A DNA stretch of 64,000 nucleotides from Campylobacter sp. RM16189 (GTDB taxonomy: Bacteria; Campylobacterota; Campylobacteria; Campylobacterales; Campylobacteraceae), in assembly GCF_012978815.1 (NCBI RefSeq), contig NZ_LIWR01000044.1, positions 229,395 through 293,394 of the forward strand, in the 5' to 3' direction. The notes beneath the pieces are model-generated. The model saw only the letters and a program-made list of their open reading frames with translations. It made no database searches and had not been told where the DNA came from. The translations under genes were made by a program, and so were the position numbers. Shown piece by piece: positions 1 through 12,229 of the stretch; position 1 is the first letter of the stretch, and each line of letters starts with the position of its first letter.

Positions 1-1029
1 GGCACGATACTGGCTCTTACACCTGAGCGAGAAGAGCTCGTGCGAAAAGCGGCGCGTAGAATTTGCGAGATCGCGCTTGATGAGAGATTTAAAATTCGCA
101 ACATCCTAAACGCAAAAGCCGTTAGAAACGCACTTGTAGTTGATATGGCGATGGGCGGAAGCAGTAATACCGTGCTTCATATGCTTGCTATCGCGCGTGA
201 AGCAGGAGTAGATCTGCAAATTTCAGAGCTAAATGAAATAAGCTCAAACATCGCTCACATAGCCAAGATAAGCCCAAGCTTGCCAAACGTGCATATGGAA
301 GATGTGGGGCGAGCTGGCGGTATGAACGCCGTGATAAAGGAAATTTCACGCCGCGATAACGGAATGCTGTACTTAGAAAATTTAACCGTTTCGGGCGAAA
401 CCTTAGGCGAGCGCGTGGGGCTTAGCGAGATAAAAGATGAAAGCGTGATTCATAAAGTCGAAAATGCCTATTCACAAGTTGGCGGGCTGGCGATTTTGTT
501 TGGAAATTTAGCCGAGCAAGGATGTGTGATAAAGACGGCAGGCATCGTGGGAGAGCGTAAATTTAGCGGTAAGGCGGTTTGTTTTAACTCTCAAGATGAG
601 GCGATAGAGGGGATTTCAAGCGGTAAAGTAAATAAGGGTGACGTGGTCGTCATACGATACGAAGGTCCGCGCGGAGGACCCGGAATGCAAGAGATGCTAA
701 GCCCTACTAGCCTAATAATGGGTCGCGGGCTTGGTGCGGACGTGGCGCTGATAACGGACGGACGCTTTAGCGGTGCAACAAGAGGACTGAGCATAGGGCA
801 CGTAAGCCCCGAAGCTGCTGAAGGCGGTATGATAGGACTACTTCGTGACGGCGATATAATCGATATAGACGTCGATACTTATAGTATAAATGTGCGCTTA
901 GACGAGGCTGAAATTTTACGTCGTCGCGCAGAATTTACGCCGCTTGAAAAGGAGCTAAATTCTCGCTGGTTAAGACAATATCGCAAGCTTGTGACAAATG
1001 CGAGCAGCGGAGCGATTTTGGAAGCTTAA
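1..1029 (+). CDS. ilvD: Dihydroxy-acid dehydratase, 3' part (partial)
   Basis: The reading frame is open from the first base of the window, so this is the C-terminal ~342 residues of a protein of usually ~560. IlvD dehydrates 2,3-dihydroxy-acids to 2-keto acids in isoleucine, valine and pantothenate precursor synthesis, using an Fe-S cluster in the cytoplasm. Visible family signatures are the [14 protein letters not shown] segment, the [14 protein letters not shown] segment and the C-terminal [21 protein letters not shown] segment. The C-terminus is intact. The N-terminal part, including the first cluster cysteines, lies outside the window. GC content is visibly higher than in the next gene. 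Confidence 0.96.
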   Translation, partial: GTILALTPEREELVRKAARRICEIALDERFKIRNILNAKAVRNALVVDMAMGGSSNTVLHMLAIAREAGVDLQISELNEISSNIAHIAKISPSLPNVHMEDVGRAGGMNAVIKEISRRDNGMLYLENLTVSGETLGERVGLSEIKDESVIHKVENAYSQVGGLAILFGNLAEQGCVIKTAGIVGERKFSGKAVCFNSQDEAIEGISSGKVNKGDVVVIRYEGPRGGPGMQEMLSPTSLIMGRGLGADVALITDGRFSGATRGLSIGHVSPEAAEGGMIGLLRDGDIIDIDVDTYSINVRLDEAEILRRRAEFTPLEKELNSRWLRQYRKLVTNASSGAILEA

Positions 1030-1044
1030 ATTTGGAAGATGTAT

Positions 1045-1860
1045 ATGAAAATTTTAGTAGTGTTTTTAAGCTTTTTTGCAATACTTCTGGCAAATGAATG
1101 CGTTGATGCAAGTAGTTGTTTTGAAGAGGGTAGCAAGGCGGCATTTTCAGGAGATTATATGCTATCTAATAAATTTTATAAAAAAGCTTGTGAAATGGGG
1201 CATCAGGGTGCTTGTGAAAGAATGAAAGAGTATGAGGACAAAAAAGAGGCGATAAATATGCAAGTCTCTGCTGAGCAGTTTAATATAGTTAAAAAATCCT
1301 GTGAAGGCGGAGATGTAAAACAGTGTGAGAGCTTGGCTACATTTTATATGTCCGGAAAAGGAACAAAACAAGATTATAAGTCAGCTTATGAGATAGCTAA
1401 GAGTTGGTGCGATAAGGGAGAGGCGAAATTTTGTACTCTTGCAGGAATGCTTAATGATGATGGAGTTCTTGGTGAGGCTAATTATCAAGAGGCTATGAAG
1501 TATTATGAAAAGGCTTGTGAAAAGCTAGATGCTCAAGCTTGTACAAATTTAGGTCTTATCTATATCTCTGGGCGTGGTGTGAGCGCCGATATGAATCTTG
1601 GAGTATCTTATGTCAACAAAGGCTGCGAGAATGGCGATGTAAATGGCTGTGTGGTGCTTGGAGAATTTTACTTCAAAAATAAAGATTACGATAAGGCTAA
1701 GCCGTATTTAAAGGCTACTTGCGAGAATGGAAACGGCGTTTCTTGCATGTATATGGGTATAGCCTTGATGCCAAAGGATTTTAGGGGTCAAATAAGCGTA
1801 GAGGCCGCTGCATACTTCGATAGAGCTTGTAAGCTAGGTATTAAAGAGGGGTGTTTGTAA
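1045..1860 (+). CDS. Secreted Sel1-like repeat protein, cysteine-rich (Hcp type)
   Basis: 271-residue protein with a signal peptide (KILVVFLSFFAILLA) followed by tandem ~36-residue Sel1/TPR-like helical repeats. Seven repeats each carry a C-x7-C pair (for example CEMGHQGAC, CDKGEAKFC, CENGDVNGC), the pattern of the Helicobacter cysteine-rich Hcp proteins in which each pair forms a disulfide staple across a helix hairpin. It is therefore probably a periplasmic or secreted scaffold; the ligand is unknown. An in-frame ATG lies two codons upstream (1039), but GGAAG at 1034-1038 fits the ATG at 1045 better. It starts 15 bp after ilvD and ends at a strong bidirectional hairpin. Confidence 0.85.
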   Translation: MKILVVFLSFFAILLANECVDASSCFEEGSKAAFSGDYMLSNKFYKKACEMGHQGACERMKEYEDKKEAINMQVSAEQFNIVKKSCEGGDVKQCESLATFYMSGKGTKQDYKSAYEIAKSWCDKGEAKFCTLAGMLNDDGVLGEANYQEAMKYYEKACEKLDAQACTNLGLIYISGRGVSADMNLGVSYVNKGCENGDVNGCVVLGEFYFKNKDYDKAKPYLKATCENGNGVSCMYMGIALMPKDFRGQISVEAAAYFDRACKLGIKEGCL

Positions 1861-1878
1861 ATTAGCATTTGTTAGTTA

Positions 1879-1912
1879 AAATTTATAGGCGAAACTTAAC
1901 GCCTATAAATTT
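1879..1912. terminator. Bidirectional intrinsic terminator
   Basis: Perfect 13-bp inverted repeat (AAATTTATAGGCG at 1879-1891 and its complement at 1900-1912) with an 8-nt loop, AT-rich on both outer flanks. It sits between the convergent Sel1 gene and the last gene of the cytochrome bd operon, so it can serve both. Confidence 0.8.
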
Positions 1913-1929
1913 GATTATAAGATATTATT

Positions 1930-2073
1930 TTAATTGCTCTTCTTTTCTTCTTCTAAATTTTCAAAGTATCTTTCAGGGTATTTTTCAACCTGATTTACAT
2001 TTAAAAGTACGAATTTGTAGCTCAAAAAAAGAGCAAGTATCCAAAGAAAAAAGAAAATAATTGCAGTTGTCAT
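1930..2073 (-). CDS. Small membrane protein, CydX-like, last gene of the cytochrome bd operon
   Basis: 47-residue ORF that is easily missed. It starts with ATG (complement of 2071-2073) behind a good AGGAA ribosome-binding site and begins 9 bp after the cydB stop. The N-terminal half is one hydrophobic helix (TAIIFFFLWILALFLSY) and the C-terminal half is charged (VEKYPERYFENLEEEKKSN). Size, topology and position directly downstream of cydB match CydX-type accessory subunits that stabilise cytochrome bd in other bacteria. Sequence identity to E. coli CydX is not obvious, so the functional link is inferred from position and architecture. Confidence 0.65.
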   Translation of the reverse strand: MTTAIIFFFLWILALFLSYKFVLLNVNQVEKYPERYFENLEEEKKSN

Positions 2074-2082
2074 ATTTGTTCC

Positions 2083-3207
2083 TTAGTATGCGTGGTGATC
2101 GTTTTTGATCTCATCTTGAGTGATTTTGCGACTATCTATAGCTCTCCAAACCACAAAGATATATGCCAATACAAATGGCACAATAAGACTTACGTAAGCC
2201 ATCACTCCAAGAGTGTAGTGGCTAGAGCTTGCATTCTTTATAGTTAGCGAGCTTTGCAAATTTGAAAAAGACGGATAAAAGGCCGTATTATTTAACCCCG
2301 CTATCAAAAATAGCCCCATTACTACAAATACTACTCCGATTCCGTAAGGAACTACTCCGTAAATGCTTTTAGTAAATGCGCCTTTATAAATTCCATATAG
2401 CACAAGTCCAAGTCCTATTAACATTATAAGAGTAACGATTGGCATTTTTACTAAATTTAGAGCGTATTTAAAGCCTACTAGACTTACTATGCCTTCTGCA
2501 TCATATTCAAAGCCTGTTTTTGTAAATATCCAGATTATAAACATTAAGAAAAATGGTAGGAACAAAATAGTATTTTTTAGAACAGCTTTTCTGGCTTTTG
2601 CTCTAAAATTTTCATCCGAGATATTATTGATTAGATATAAAGCCCCGCCTACGCGAGATAGGAAAAACATCGCAATTCCAAGGGGATAGAGTAGGGGATT
2701 GGCAAGTGCCTCAAGACCTCTATATGGAGTTTTCCACTCCACGAAGTTATGCTCGCCTAGTGTAAAGTCGCTTCCTGAAAAAAATGTGCTAACGGCCATT
2801 CCTATTAAAATAACTCCAAGCGAGCCGTTTGTATAAAGAAAAATTTCATAAGTTTTTTGACCTAAAAAATTGTCCGGTTTTTTTCTATACTCGTAACTAA
2901 CGGCTTGCAAAATAAAGCAAAATAAAATTGCCAGCCACACCCAATACGCCCCACCAAAGCTAGTAGCATAAAAGAGCGGAAATGCAGCAAAGCATGCTCC
3001 TCCGAACATGACAAGGGTAGTAAATGTAAGCTCCCATTTGCGACCCACGGAATTTATTATCATGTCTTTTTCTATTTCGCTCTTAGGCAGCCCAAATATG
3101 AGTGTTTGCCCGCCCTGAACAAACATCATAAACACCAAAAGCCCGCCTAGCAAGCTAACTATAACCCACCAATAAATTTGAAGTATTTCGTGTGATAAAC
3201 TAAGCAT
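2083..3207 (-). CDS. cydB: Cytochrome bd quinol oxidase subunit II
   Basis: 374-residue polytopic membrane protein of the CydB family. With CydA it forms the bd-type (in Campylobacter often called CioAB) quinol oxidase, which reduces O2 to water at very low oxygen tension or under cyanide. The N-terminal LQIYWWVIVSLLGGLLVFMM segment and the following GGQTL are typical of subunit II. The ATG at 3205-3207 is preferred over the in-frame TTG at 3216, which would lie deeper inside cydA. Even so the gene overlaps the cydA stop by 8 bp, consistent with translational coupling. Confidence 0.93.
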   Translation of the reverse strand: MLSLSHEILQIYWWVIVSLLGGLLVFMMFVQGGQTLIFGLPKSEIEKDMIINSVGRKWELTFTTLVMFGGACFAAFPLFYATSFGGAYWVWLAILFCFILQAVSYEYRKKPDNFLGQKTYEIFLYTNGSLGVILIGMAVSTFFSGSDFTLGEHNFVEWKTPYRGLEALANPLLYPLGIAMFFLSRVGGALYLINNISDENFRAKARKAVLKNTILFLPFFLMFIIWIFTKTGFEYDAEGIVSLVGFKYALNLVKMPIVTLIMLIGLGLVLYGIYKGAFTKSIYGVVPYGIGVVFVVMGLFLIAGLNNTAFYPSFSNLQSSLTIKNASSSHYTLGVMAYVSLIVPFVLAYIFVVWRAIDSRKITQDEIKNDHHAY

Positions 3208-4729
3208 GGCTTTCAAATCCTATCTTTATTTGTTTTAACATTATTTTTATCTCGGCTATCAATAGTGCCGTGAAAAGTATCGCAAATAGCGTAAATGAGA
3301 TTTTGACATTTACACTACCTAAATTTGTAGCACCTACGCCTACCGTCATCAGATCTTGTATAGCCCACGGCTGACGCCCGACTTCGGCTACTATCCATCC
3401 AGCTTCTGCTGCGATATACCCAAGAGGAATAGTCCATACGCATATCCAAAGAAGCTTTTTGAAGCTTTCGATATTATTTGCCATACATAGATACATAACT
3501 ACGAAAAATAGAGCTATAAAGTATGTGCCAAGCATAACCATAATTCTAAAGCTGTAAAAGGTCAATGCTACAGGAGGCACAGCATCTGTCGGTTTTTCTA
3601 GATATCCGTAGCCTAAGAAATTCATATTGGCTTCAAGAAGATTTTGCGCTTTCGCCATAGCTTCTTTATCGCCTGCCTTTTTAGCCTCTTGATATGTTCT
3701 TAGTGCGTCTACGGCGATCTTACCCTTTGTCATCTTGCTACTTACGCTCTCTATATTACGCTTTTCATTTCCAAAAACTAAATCGTCAATACCGGGAATA
3801 AAAGCGTTTATATCTCTTTTGCCTATAAGCGAGAGCATATAAGGTATCTCTACGTCAAACATAAAAGGACTTTGTCCGTCTCCTGGTTGTTTGTCTGGCT
3901 TAAGCATTCCAAACATCACAAGTCCTTGTCTGCTATCTCCCTCGTAAAGTCCTTCCATGGCCGCAAGCTTCATCGGTTGAGTTCTGGTTACTTGAAATCC
4001 GCTCTCGTCACCGCTAAATAGCAAGAATAAAGAAGTTACAAGGCCAAAGCTCGCCGCTACTATCATGCTTTTTTTAGCCATTATAATATGTCTTCCTTTT
4101 AGGATAAACCAGGCTGAAATTCCTATCACAAATAGAGCCGAGATAACATATCCGCTTGTTACTGTGTGTAAAAATTTAATAATTCCAACAGGACTTAATG
4201 CCACTTCAAAGAAGTTTTGCATCTCCATTCTTGCGGTGTCCGGATTAAATTTCATCCCTATTGGATACTGCATCCAACCGTTTGCTATCAAAATCCAAAG
4301 TGCGCTTAAATTTGATCCTATAGCCACAAGCCATGTTGAGATTAGGTGAAATTTTTTGCTAACTTTATCCCAACCAAAGAACATAACCGCAAAAAATGTA
4401 CTTTCAAGGAAGAATGCCAAAAGTCCTTCTATAGCAAGCGGTGCACCGAATATATCGCCTACGAACCAGCTATAGTTCGCCCAGTTTGTACCGAATTCAA
4501 ACTCCATGATGATACCAGTCGCAACACCTATTGCAAAATTTATTGCAAAAAGTTTAAGCCAAAATTTAGTTATATGCTTCCACTGCTCATTTCCGGTTTT
4601 GACATAAATACTCTCCATAATAGCTATGATAAAGCTAAGTCCTAATGTCAGAGGAACGAACAGGAAGTGATAGATAGCAGTTAGTGCAAACTGCGCTCTA
4701 GACCAATCGACAGATGCTAATTCGGACAT
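3200..4729 (-). CDS. cydA: Cytochrome bd quinol oxidase subunit I
   Basis: 509-residue haem-binding subunit. The N-terminal region VDWSRAQFALTAIYHFLFVPLTLG carries the conserved haem-ligand histidine region, and the GWIVAEVGRQPW motif near residues 430-441 is diagnostic of CydA. The Q-loop between helices VI and VII (around DESGFQVTRTQPMKLAAMEG) is of ordinary short type. It is preceded by the DUF4492 gene with 1 bp between them and overlaps cydB, so the four genes from 4946 to 1930 form one operon on the minus strand. Confidence 0.96.
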   Translation of the reverse strand: MSELASVDWSRAQFALTAIYHFLFVPLTLGLSFIIAIMESIYVKTGNEQWKHITKFWLKLFAINFAIGVATGIIMEFEFGTNWANYSWFVGDIFGAPLAIEGLLAFFLESTFFAVMFFGWDKVSKKFHLISTWLVAIGSNLSALWILIANGWMQYPIGMKFNPDTARMEMQNFFEVALSPVGIIKFLHTVTSGYVISALFVIGISAWFILKGRHIIMAKKSMIVAASFGLVTSLFLLFSGDESGFQVTRTQPMKLAAMEGLYEGDSRQGLVMFGMLKPDKQPGDGQSPFMFDVEIPYMLSLIGKRDINAFIPGIDDLVFGNEKRNIESVSSKMTKGKIAVDALRTYQEAKKAGDKEAMAKAQNLLEANMNFLGYGYLEKPTDAVPPVALTFYSFRIMVMLGTYFIALFFVVMYLCMANNIESFKKLLWICVWTIPLGYIAAEAGWIVAEVGRQPWAIQDLMTVGVGATNLGSVNVKISFTLFAILFTALLIAEIKIMLKQIKIGFESHA

Positions 4730-4730
4730 T

Positions 4731-4946
4731 TTATTCCTTTGTTAAATTTAATATAACGAAGTCAGCCTTTTCTTCGTTTGTATTAAATTTTGTATTTAAA
4801 TTTTCATCAAAGATAAAGACTTTAAGTATCCCAAACATTATTACAAGTTTTATCGCTATAAGAAGCCATAAACTCTTGCCAAGCCTCATATTCTTAAAGC
4901 CGTCTATATATAGTTCGGAGATATTTTTAAGGTATTTTTTAATCAT
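4731..4946 (-). CDS. DUF4492 small membrane protein, first gene of the cyd operon
   Basis: 71-residue protein with the DUF4492 signature (YIDGFKNMRLGKSLWLLIAIKL), one transmembrane helix near residues 25-45 and a soluble C-terminal tail. Its stop is 1 bp from the cydA start. This family is found beside cydA in Campylobacterota; its role is not established, and assembly or stability of the oxidase is the obvious guess. No clear Shine-Dalgarno precedes the ATG at 4946, so the start is moderately certain. AT-rich DNA with TATAAA-like boxes lies upstream. Confidence 0.8.
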   Translation of the reverse strand: MIKKYLKNISELYIDGFKNMRLGKSLWLLIAIKLVIMFGILKVFIFDENLNTKFNTNEEKADFVILNLTKE

Positions 4947-5044
4947 AATATTAGATTTTATAATAAATTAACTTAAAAAATAATTTTAAATTTTAATTCA
5001 AAATCAAATTATAAGCTCTCAACCAATTATAAATTTTAAAAAGC

Positions 5045-5050
5045 TATAAT
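5045..5050 (+). promoter_or_regulatory. Candidate -10 box for pyrG-recJ
   Basis: TATAAT 34 bp upstream of the pyrG start, in T-rich DNA, with AGAGGAAA as ribosome-binding site. Campylobacter housekeeping promoters typically have this -10 with no conserved -35. Confidence 0.6.
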
Positions 5051-5065
5051 TTGTCATTAAAATAA

Positions 5066-8303
<3,238 letters not shown>

Positions 8304-8331
8304 ATTAAGTAAATTTAATAAAGGATAAGAG

Positions 8332-8730
8332 ATTAAAAAATATATTTTTGTTTTATCTGCTATATTTTTGAGTATTTCCAATTTATTTGCATCTTGCGAA
8401 AGTGGCCAGATGAAAGAGCTTTTAAAGATATTAAATAAAAATACTCCTCAAAAAATAGATCATCTGACCACTTTTACTCGCGCTATTTGCGAGAATGGAA
8501 ATATTGTTTTTATTAATGAATTAAACAATGCAGAGGGAATTAAGTTTGATAAATTTGATAAAACCCAAATTCCTATTTTTAAAAACATTCAACATAGAGT
8601 GCTTAAGAGTCTTTATTGTGATTCGCTAACAGAGCTTCATGAGCTTACAAGCAGTATAATTTGGAGATATAATTTAGGCGATAAAAAATTCACAGAATTT
8701 GAGTTTAAAAAATCTGATTGCAAAAGGTAA
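8332..8730 (+). CDS. Small secreted protein of unknown function, apparent ATT start
   Basis: The frame open from 8329 encodes a convincing signal peptide (KKYIFVLSAIFLSISNLFA, then SCESGQ) only if translation begins at the ATT at 8332, which sits behind AAGGATAAGAG at 8321-8331. The alternative is a TTG at 8368, which would start inside the signal peptide and remove most of it. An in-frame stop at 8326-8328 excludes anything further upstream. The mature part is ~107 residues, has no motif I recognise, and contains Cys near both ends. It lies 28 bp after recJ and ends inside a terminator hairpin. Confidence 0.6.
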   Translation: MKKYIFVLSAIFLSISNLFASCESGQMKELLKILNKNTPQKIDHLTTFTRAICENGNIVFINELNNAEGIKFDKFDKTQIPIFKNIQHRVLKSLYCDSLTELHELTSSIIWRYNLGDKKFTEFEFKKSDCKR

Positions 8731-8751
8731 AATTTTTAAATTTTACCTTTT
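8722..8751. terminator. Bidirectional intrinsic terminator
   Basis: 14-bp perfect inverted repeat (AAAAGGTAAAATTT at 8722-8735 and its complement at 8738-8751) between convergent genes. It includes the stop codon of the upstream gene, with A- and T-runs at the arm ends giving T-tracts in either direction. Confidence 0.8.
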
Positions 8752-8754
8752 GGT

Positions 8755-9780
8755 TTATATATTTTCGTTATCTACTTGAGCGCGTATTTTATTTACAAAT
8801 TCATCCAGTTGTCTTATATTTTCGGCCTCGCTTACTCCTAGTGGCTTAAGTGCTATATGGACATTTTTTATTATTTTTTTAATCTCAAGAGATTTTTTTA
8901 TGCAGGTTTGCGGATCTCCTATTATTCCGTTTTTAAAGAATTTTTCTCCGTCAAAGAAATAATCTCTCTCTTTAATAATATCTTCGTATTTTGACCTATC
9001 GAAATTTGGAGATTTATTACAAGAAGATGCCGCGCGCATAGATTTTACAAAGTGATCTATCGCCGGAATAGCTCTTTCGTTCGCTTCTTCATCGCTATCT
9101 GCGGTAAAAAATGTTCTTAGTAAAACAACTTCAGGATCAAATCCGGCAATTTCTTTATATCTATTCACTACGCTTTGGCACTCATCAAGATCTACTCCTT
9201 GAGACAGTAGCAGTCCCCATCCTCTATGAGCTGCAAAATCAATCGTTTCCTTTGAAGCGAAAGTCGCTATATAGGTTGGAATATGATTTTGCAATGGTTT
9301 TGGTTCTATATCCACCTCTGAAAAACTTATGAAATCACCATTGAAACTAACGGGTCCTTTTGAATTTAGAAGTAAATTTATAGCCTCGGCACACTCTATT
9401 AGTTTTGGTCTCAAATTTTCAGTAGTTGTTTTAAAATGCTTAGAGTCAGGCGCGAAAGCCCCCTTGGCAAGACCTAAGTTTATCCGGCCATTGCTTAAAA
9501 TATCTAACGTCGCCACCTCCTCGCTAAGCCTTATGGTGTTATAAAAAGGCGCCAAAAAACCAGCCATACCTAGGCGAATTTTTGTTGTCTGAGCAATAGC
9601 GTTAGCAAGTAGCAGCGATGGTGAAGGGCATAGACTAAAGTCGTTAAAATGATGCTCTGCGAACCAAGCCTCGTCCAGACCTATTTTTTCAGCATGTTTG
9701 ACTAAATTTATCTGCTCTGAAATTGCCTTTTGATAGTTTTTTTCAAAATTTTCAAATAGACAAAATATTCCCCATTTCAT
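8755..9780 (-). CDS. Luciferase-like flavin-dependent monooxygenase (LLM class)
   Basis: 341-residue TIM-barrel protein of the bacterial luciferase-like family: EAWFAEHHFNDFSLCPSP near residue 37, RLGMAGFLAPFYNTIRLSEEVATLD, and GRINLGLAKG. Such enzymes use reduced FMN or F420-type flavins to oxidise varied substrates; the substrate here cannot be told from sequence. It follows pcm with 3 bp between them and is the last gene of a minus-strand run starting at nrdB. Confidence 0.85.
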   Translation of the reverse strand: MKWGIFCLFENFEKNYQKAISEQINLVKHAEKIGLDEAWFAEHHFNDFSLCPSPSLLLANAIAQTTKIRLGMAGFLAPFYNTIRLSEEVATLDILSNGRINLGLAKGAFAPDSKHFKTTTENLRPKLIECAEAINLLLNSKGPVSFNGDFISFSEVDIEPKPLQNHIPTYIATFASKETIDFAAHRGWGLLLSQGVDLDECQSVVNRYKEIAGFDPEVVLLRTFFTADSDEEANERAIPAIDHFVKSMRAASSCNKSPNFDRSKYEDIIKERDYFFDGEKFFKNGIIGDPQTCIKKSLEIKKIIKNVHIALKPLGVSEAENIRQLDEFVNKIRAQVDNENI

Positions 9781-9783
9781 ATC

Positions 9784-10416
9784 TTACTCCCTACCGCTTA
9801 AAAGCGGAACAAATAGACACTCGTCAAATACGCTCTCTTGGATATTTCCGTTTATATCTTTTTGAAATTTTACTATATACTGTTTGCCGTTTTTCTTTAC
9901 CGGAGCTACCAAAATACCTCTGTTTTTTAGCTGATTAAATAAATTTTGTGGCACCTCCTCGGTTGCGGCTGAGAGCATTATCCTATCATATGGCGCATAG
10001 CTTTTCCAGCCGTTATTTCCATCATCATATCTAACATGAATATTTCTAATTTTAATCTTTTCAAAGCGTGCCTTTGCCTCTAACGCAAGCTTTTCTATTC
10101 GTTCTATGCTAAAAACCCTATGGGCAAGATGAGCCAATATGGCTGCTTGATATCCGCTTCCGCAACCTACTTCTAGGACATTATCGGCGTTTTCTGCTTC
10201 AAGCGCTAGAGTCATTTTGGCTACAGTAAGAGGGGAGCTTATCCATTGATTACCGCTTATTGGTTGTGCGTCAAGCTTGTATGCGTGCGTTCTAACGGGA
10301 GCAAATATCTCTCGCGGAGTTTCGCAAAAGGCCTTGTATAGCTTTGGGGAAAGATTGACATTATCGGCAATTTCATCTGCCATATTGATACATTTTGATT
10401 TTTCTAAAGGTGTCAT
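9784..10416 (-). CDS. pcm: Protein-L-isoaspartate O-methyltransferase
   Basis: 210 residues, the normal length. It methylates isoaspartyl residues in damaged proteins using S-adenosylmethionine so that they can revert to aspartate. Conserved signatures are QPISGNQWISSPLTVAKMT (substrate and catalytic loop), VLEVGCGSGYQAAILA (SAM-binding motif I) and the C-terminal LKNRGILVAPV. The adjoining nitrilase-family gene is 3 bp upstream, so the genes are probably cotranscribed. Confidence 0.94.
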   Translation of the reverse strand: MTPLEKSKCINMADEIADNVNLSPKLYKAFCETPREIFAPVRTHAYKLDAQPISGNQWISSPLTVAKMTLALEAENADNVLEVGCGSGYQAAILAHLAHRVFSIERIEKLALEAKARFEKIKIRNIHVRYDDGNNGWKSYAPYDRIMLSAATEEVPQNLFNQLKNRGILVAPVKKNGKQYIVKFQKDINGNIQESVFDECLFVPLLSGRE

Positions 10417-10419
10417 TTT

Positions 10420-11136
10420 CTATAAAATTCCTAAATTTTCTTTTATTTTTATAATTAAATTTCTATCAAATTTTGCTTTATTTTTTAGCTCGCCGGTAGG
10501 CATAAAAACGCCTGCGAATTCAAGATCAAGCGAGCTTGAGGCTACTACAAAGCAGTTATTTGCAATAGCAAGTGCTTTACAAAGGCTTATGTAGGCATCT
10601 TTGCGCTCTTTGCCCCACATTGCCGGCACAAATATTATCTCGCACTCTTTTAGCTTAGCCCATAATTCGCTAAATCTAAGTTCAAAGCAGATTAATGCGC
10701 CAAATTTTATGTCTTGAAAATTAAAATGCTCTATAGTCCTTTCATTTCCTTTGTCAAATTTTTTATCTTCTAAATTCGGTTTAAAAAGCTTGCATTTAGG
10801 CTGAGTATAAATAAGCCCGTCTTGGCTTAAAAAAGTAAATTGATTATATGATTTTTGATTTAAAGTATCTGATTTTTTGTGTTCATTGGCTAGGTATGTA
10901 AAAGTAAGGAATTTATTTTCCCCGAGAGCTCTTTGCAAATTTTGTATCAGATTTTCATTAAAGTTTTTATCAAGACCCTTAAAATCATATCCGCTTATGC
11001 AAAGTTCACTTGCTGCTATTATTGAGTTTTTAGGAGCTTCTTTTATAAAATTTATCAGTTCGTCCGTGCGCTCCTTAATACTCTTTGCCCGTAACGATAC
11101 GGGCAGCAAATTTAAGTCTTCGTTAGAAGTCGTCAA
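10420..11136 (-). CDS. Carbon-nitrogen hydrolase (nitrilase superfamily)
   Basis: 238-residue single-domain protein. The Glu-Lys-Cys triad of the superfamily is visible: Glu in AASELCISGYDF, Lys in QPKCKLFKP, and the nucleophile Cys in FGALICFELRF. It probably cleaves an amide; candidates include omega-amidase or deaminated-glutathione-amidase type activities, which I cannot separate here. Its start overlaps the 3' end of nrdB by 14 bp. Confidence 0.88.
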   Translation of the reverse strand: MTTSNEDLNLLPVSLRAKSIKERTDELINFIKEAPKNSIIAASELCISGYDFKGLDKNFNENLIQNLQRALGENKFLTFTYLANEHKKSDTLNQKSYNQFTFLSQDGLIYTQPKCKLFKPNLEDKKFDKGNERTIEHFNFQDIKFGALICFELRFSELWAKLKECEIIFVPAMWGKERKDAYISLCKALAIANNCFVVASSSLDLEFAGVFMPTGELKNKAKFDRNLIIKIKENLGIL

Positions 11137-12145
11137 AGCTTAGGCTTCCTTTTGAGTAGTTTGTGACCTTGCTTTCAAAGAAATTTGCCTTTTGATCATT
11201 AAATTGAGCAAAGTCATCGACCCATTTTATAGGGTGTTTGGCATTGTATATTCTATTTAGTCCGATAGCCACAAGGCGCTGATCTATAAGATAGTGGATA
11301 TACTCTTCAATGATATCGTCCGTAAAGCCCATGATTTGATTTTGAGTGATGTATTTTCCCCACTTTATCTCAAGCTCTCCGGCCTTTTTAAACATTTCGT
11401 AAATTTTGTCCTCTATTTCAAGAGTAAATAGATCGGGCCTCTCTTTTCTAACAGAATTTATCATATTTTGGAATAGTAAAAGGTGAGTTATCTCGTCTCT
11501 TTGAATGAAGCGTATCATCTGAGCCGAACCTAGCATCTTGCCCGCTCTTGCCAGGGCATAGATTGCCGTAAATCCGCTATAAAAATAAATTCCTTCTAAA
11601 ATTTGATTTGCTACCATTGCAAGTAGAAGCTTTTCATCTGTAACTTCTCCCGCAAGCTCCTCGTATACGCTTGAAATGTAATCGTTTTTCTCTCGCAAAA
11701 CATCATCATATTTTTCCATTTCGTAGATGAGATCGGTGTTGTCGCAGATTGCCTCTACCATAACAGCATAGCTTTTGGAGTGGTTTGCCTCTTCGTAGGC
11801 TTGGCGAGCTAGGCAGGCGTTAATTTCTGGTGCTGTTATATATGGGTTTATGTTATCGGCTAGGTTGTTTGTCTGAAAGCTGTCCATAGAGATGAGCTGG
11901 CTCCATACCAGATCATACATCCTCTTTTCAGCCTCCGTTAGATTGTGTGCATAGTCGCGCACATCGTCTGTCGTATCAACCTCTTTTGGAAACCAGGTGT
12001 TTGCCTCCATTAGATCCCAAAGCTTAAGTGCCCATTGATATTTTGCCTTGGTGAAATTTAAAATCCCGTGAGGATTTCCGTTAAATACGCGTCTATCTGT
12101 CAATGTTTCATTGGAATTTGGGTTATAAATTCTTTTTCTATCCAT
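11123..12145 (-). CDS. nrdB: Ribonucleotide reductase class I beta subunit
   Basis: 340 residues. This is the di-iron tyrosyl-radical subunit of aerobic ribonucleotide reductase. Metal-ligand and radical residues line up: Asp88 in LISMDSF, Glu119, His122 and Tyr126 in the EEANHSKSY motif, Glu in YEELAGE, and QRDEITHLLLF for the last Glu/His pair. The alpha subunit NrdA is not in the window. A class III enzyme (51.9 kb) is also encoded, so the organism makes dNTPs both with and without oxygen. Confidence 0.94.
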   Translation of the reverse strand: MDRKRIYNPNSNETLTDRRVFNGNPHGILNFTKAKYQWALKLWDLMEANTWFPKEVDTTDDVRDYAHNLTEAEKRMYDLVWSQLISMDSFQTNNLADNINPYITAPEINACLARQAYEEANHSKSYAVMVEAICDNTDLIYEMEKYDDVLREKNDYISSVYEELAGEVTDEKLLLAMVANQILEGIYFYSGFTAIYALARAGKMLGSAQMIRFIQRDEITHLLLFQNMINSVRKERPDLFTLEIEDKIYEMFKKAGELEIKWGKYITQNQIMGFTDDIIEEYIHYLIDQRLVAIGLNRIYNAKHPIKWVDDFAQFNDQKANFFESKVTNYSKGSLSFDDF

Positions 12146-12229
12146 AAAATTTTGCCTTAAATGTATAATAATTGATTATAAAGCGATTTTATCTAAAAGT
12201 TTTTGAAAACTACTTTAGTAAGCGCTAGA

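Noticed and set aside
1869..2060. Plus-strand 63-codon frame opposite the small cyd gene
   Set aside because: It begins inside the bidirectional terminator and has no ribosome-binding site; the minus-strand frame has one and fits the operon.
3205..3220. TTTCAAATCC resembling a tRNA T-arm
   Set aside because: It lies at the cydA end with no cloverleaf around it.
4065..4645. Two plus-strand frames of 94 and 99 codons opposite cydA
   Set aside because: They mirror cydA codons and show no family features.
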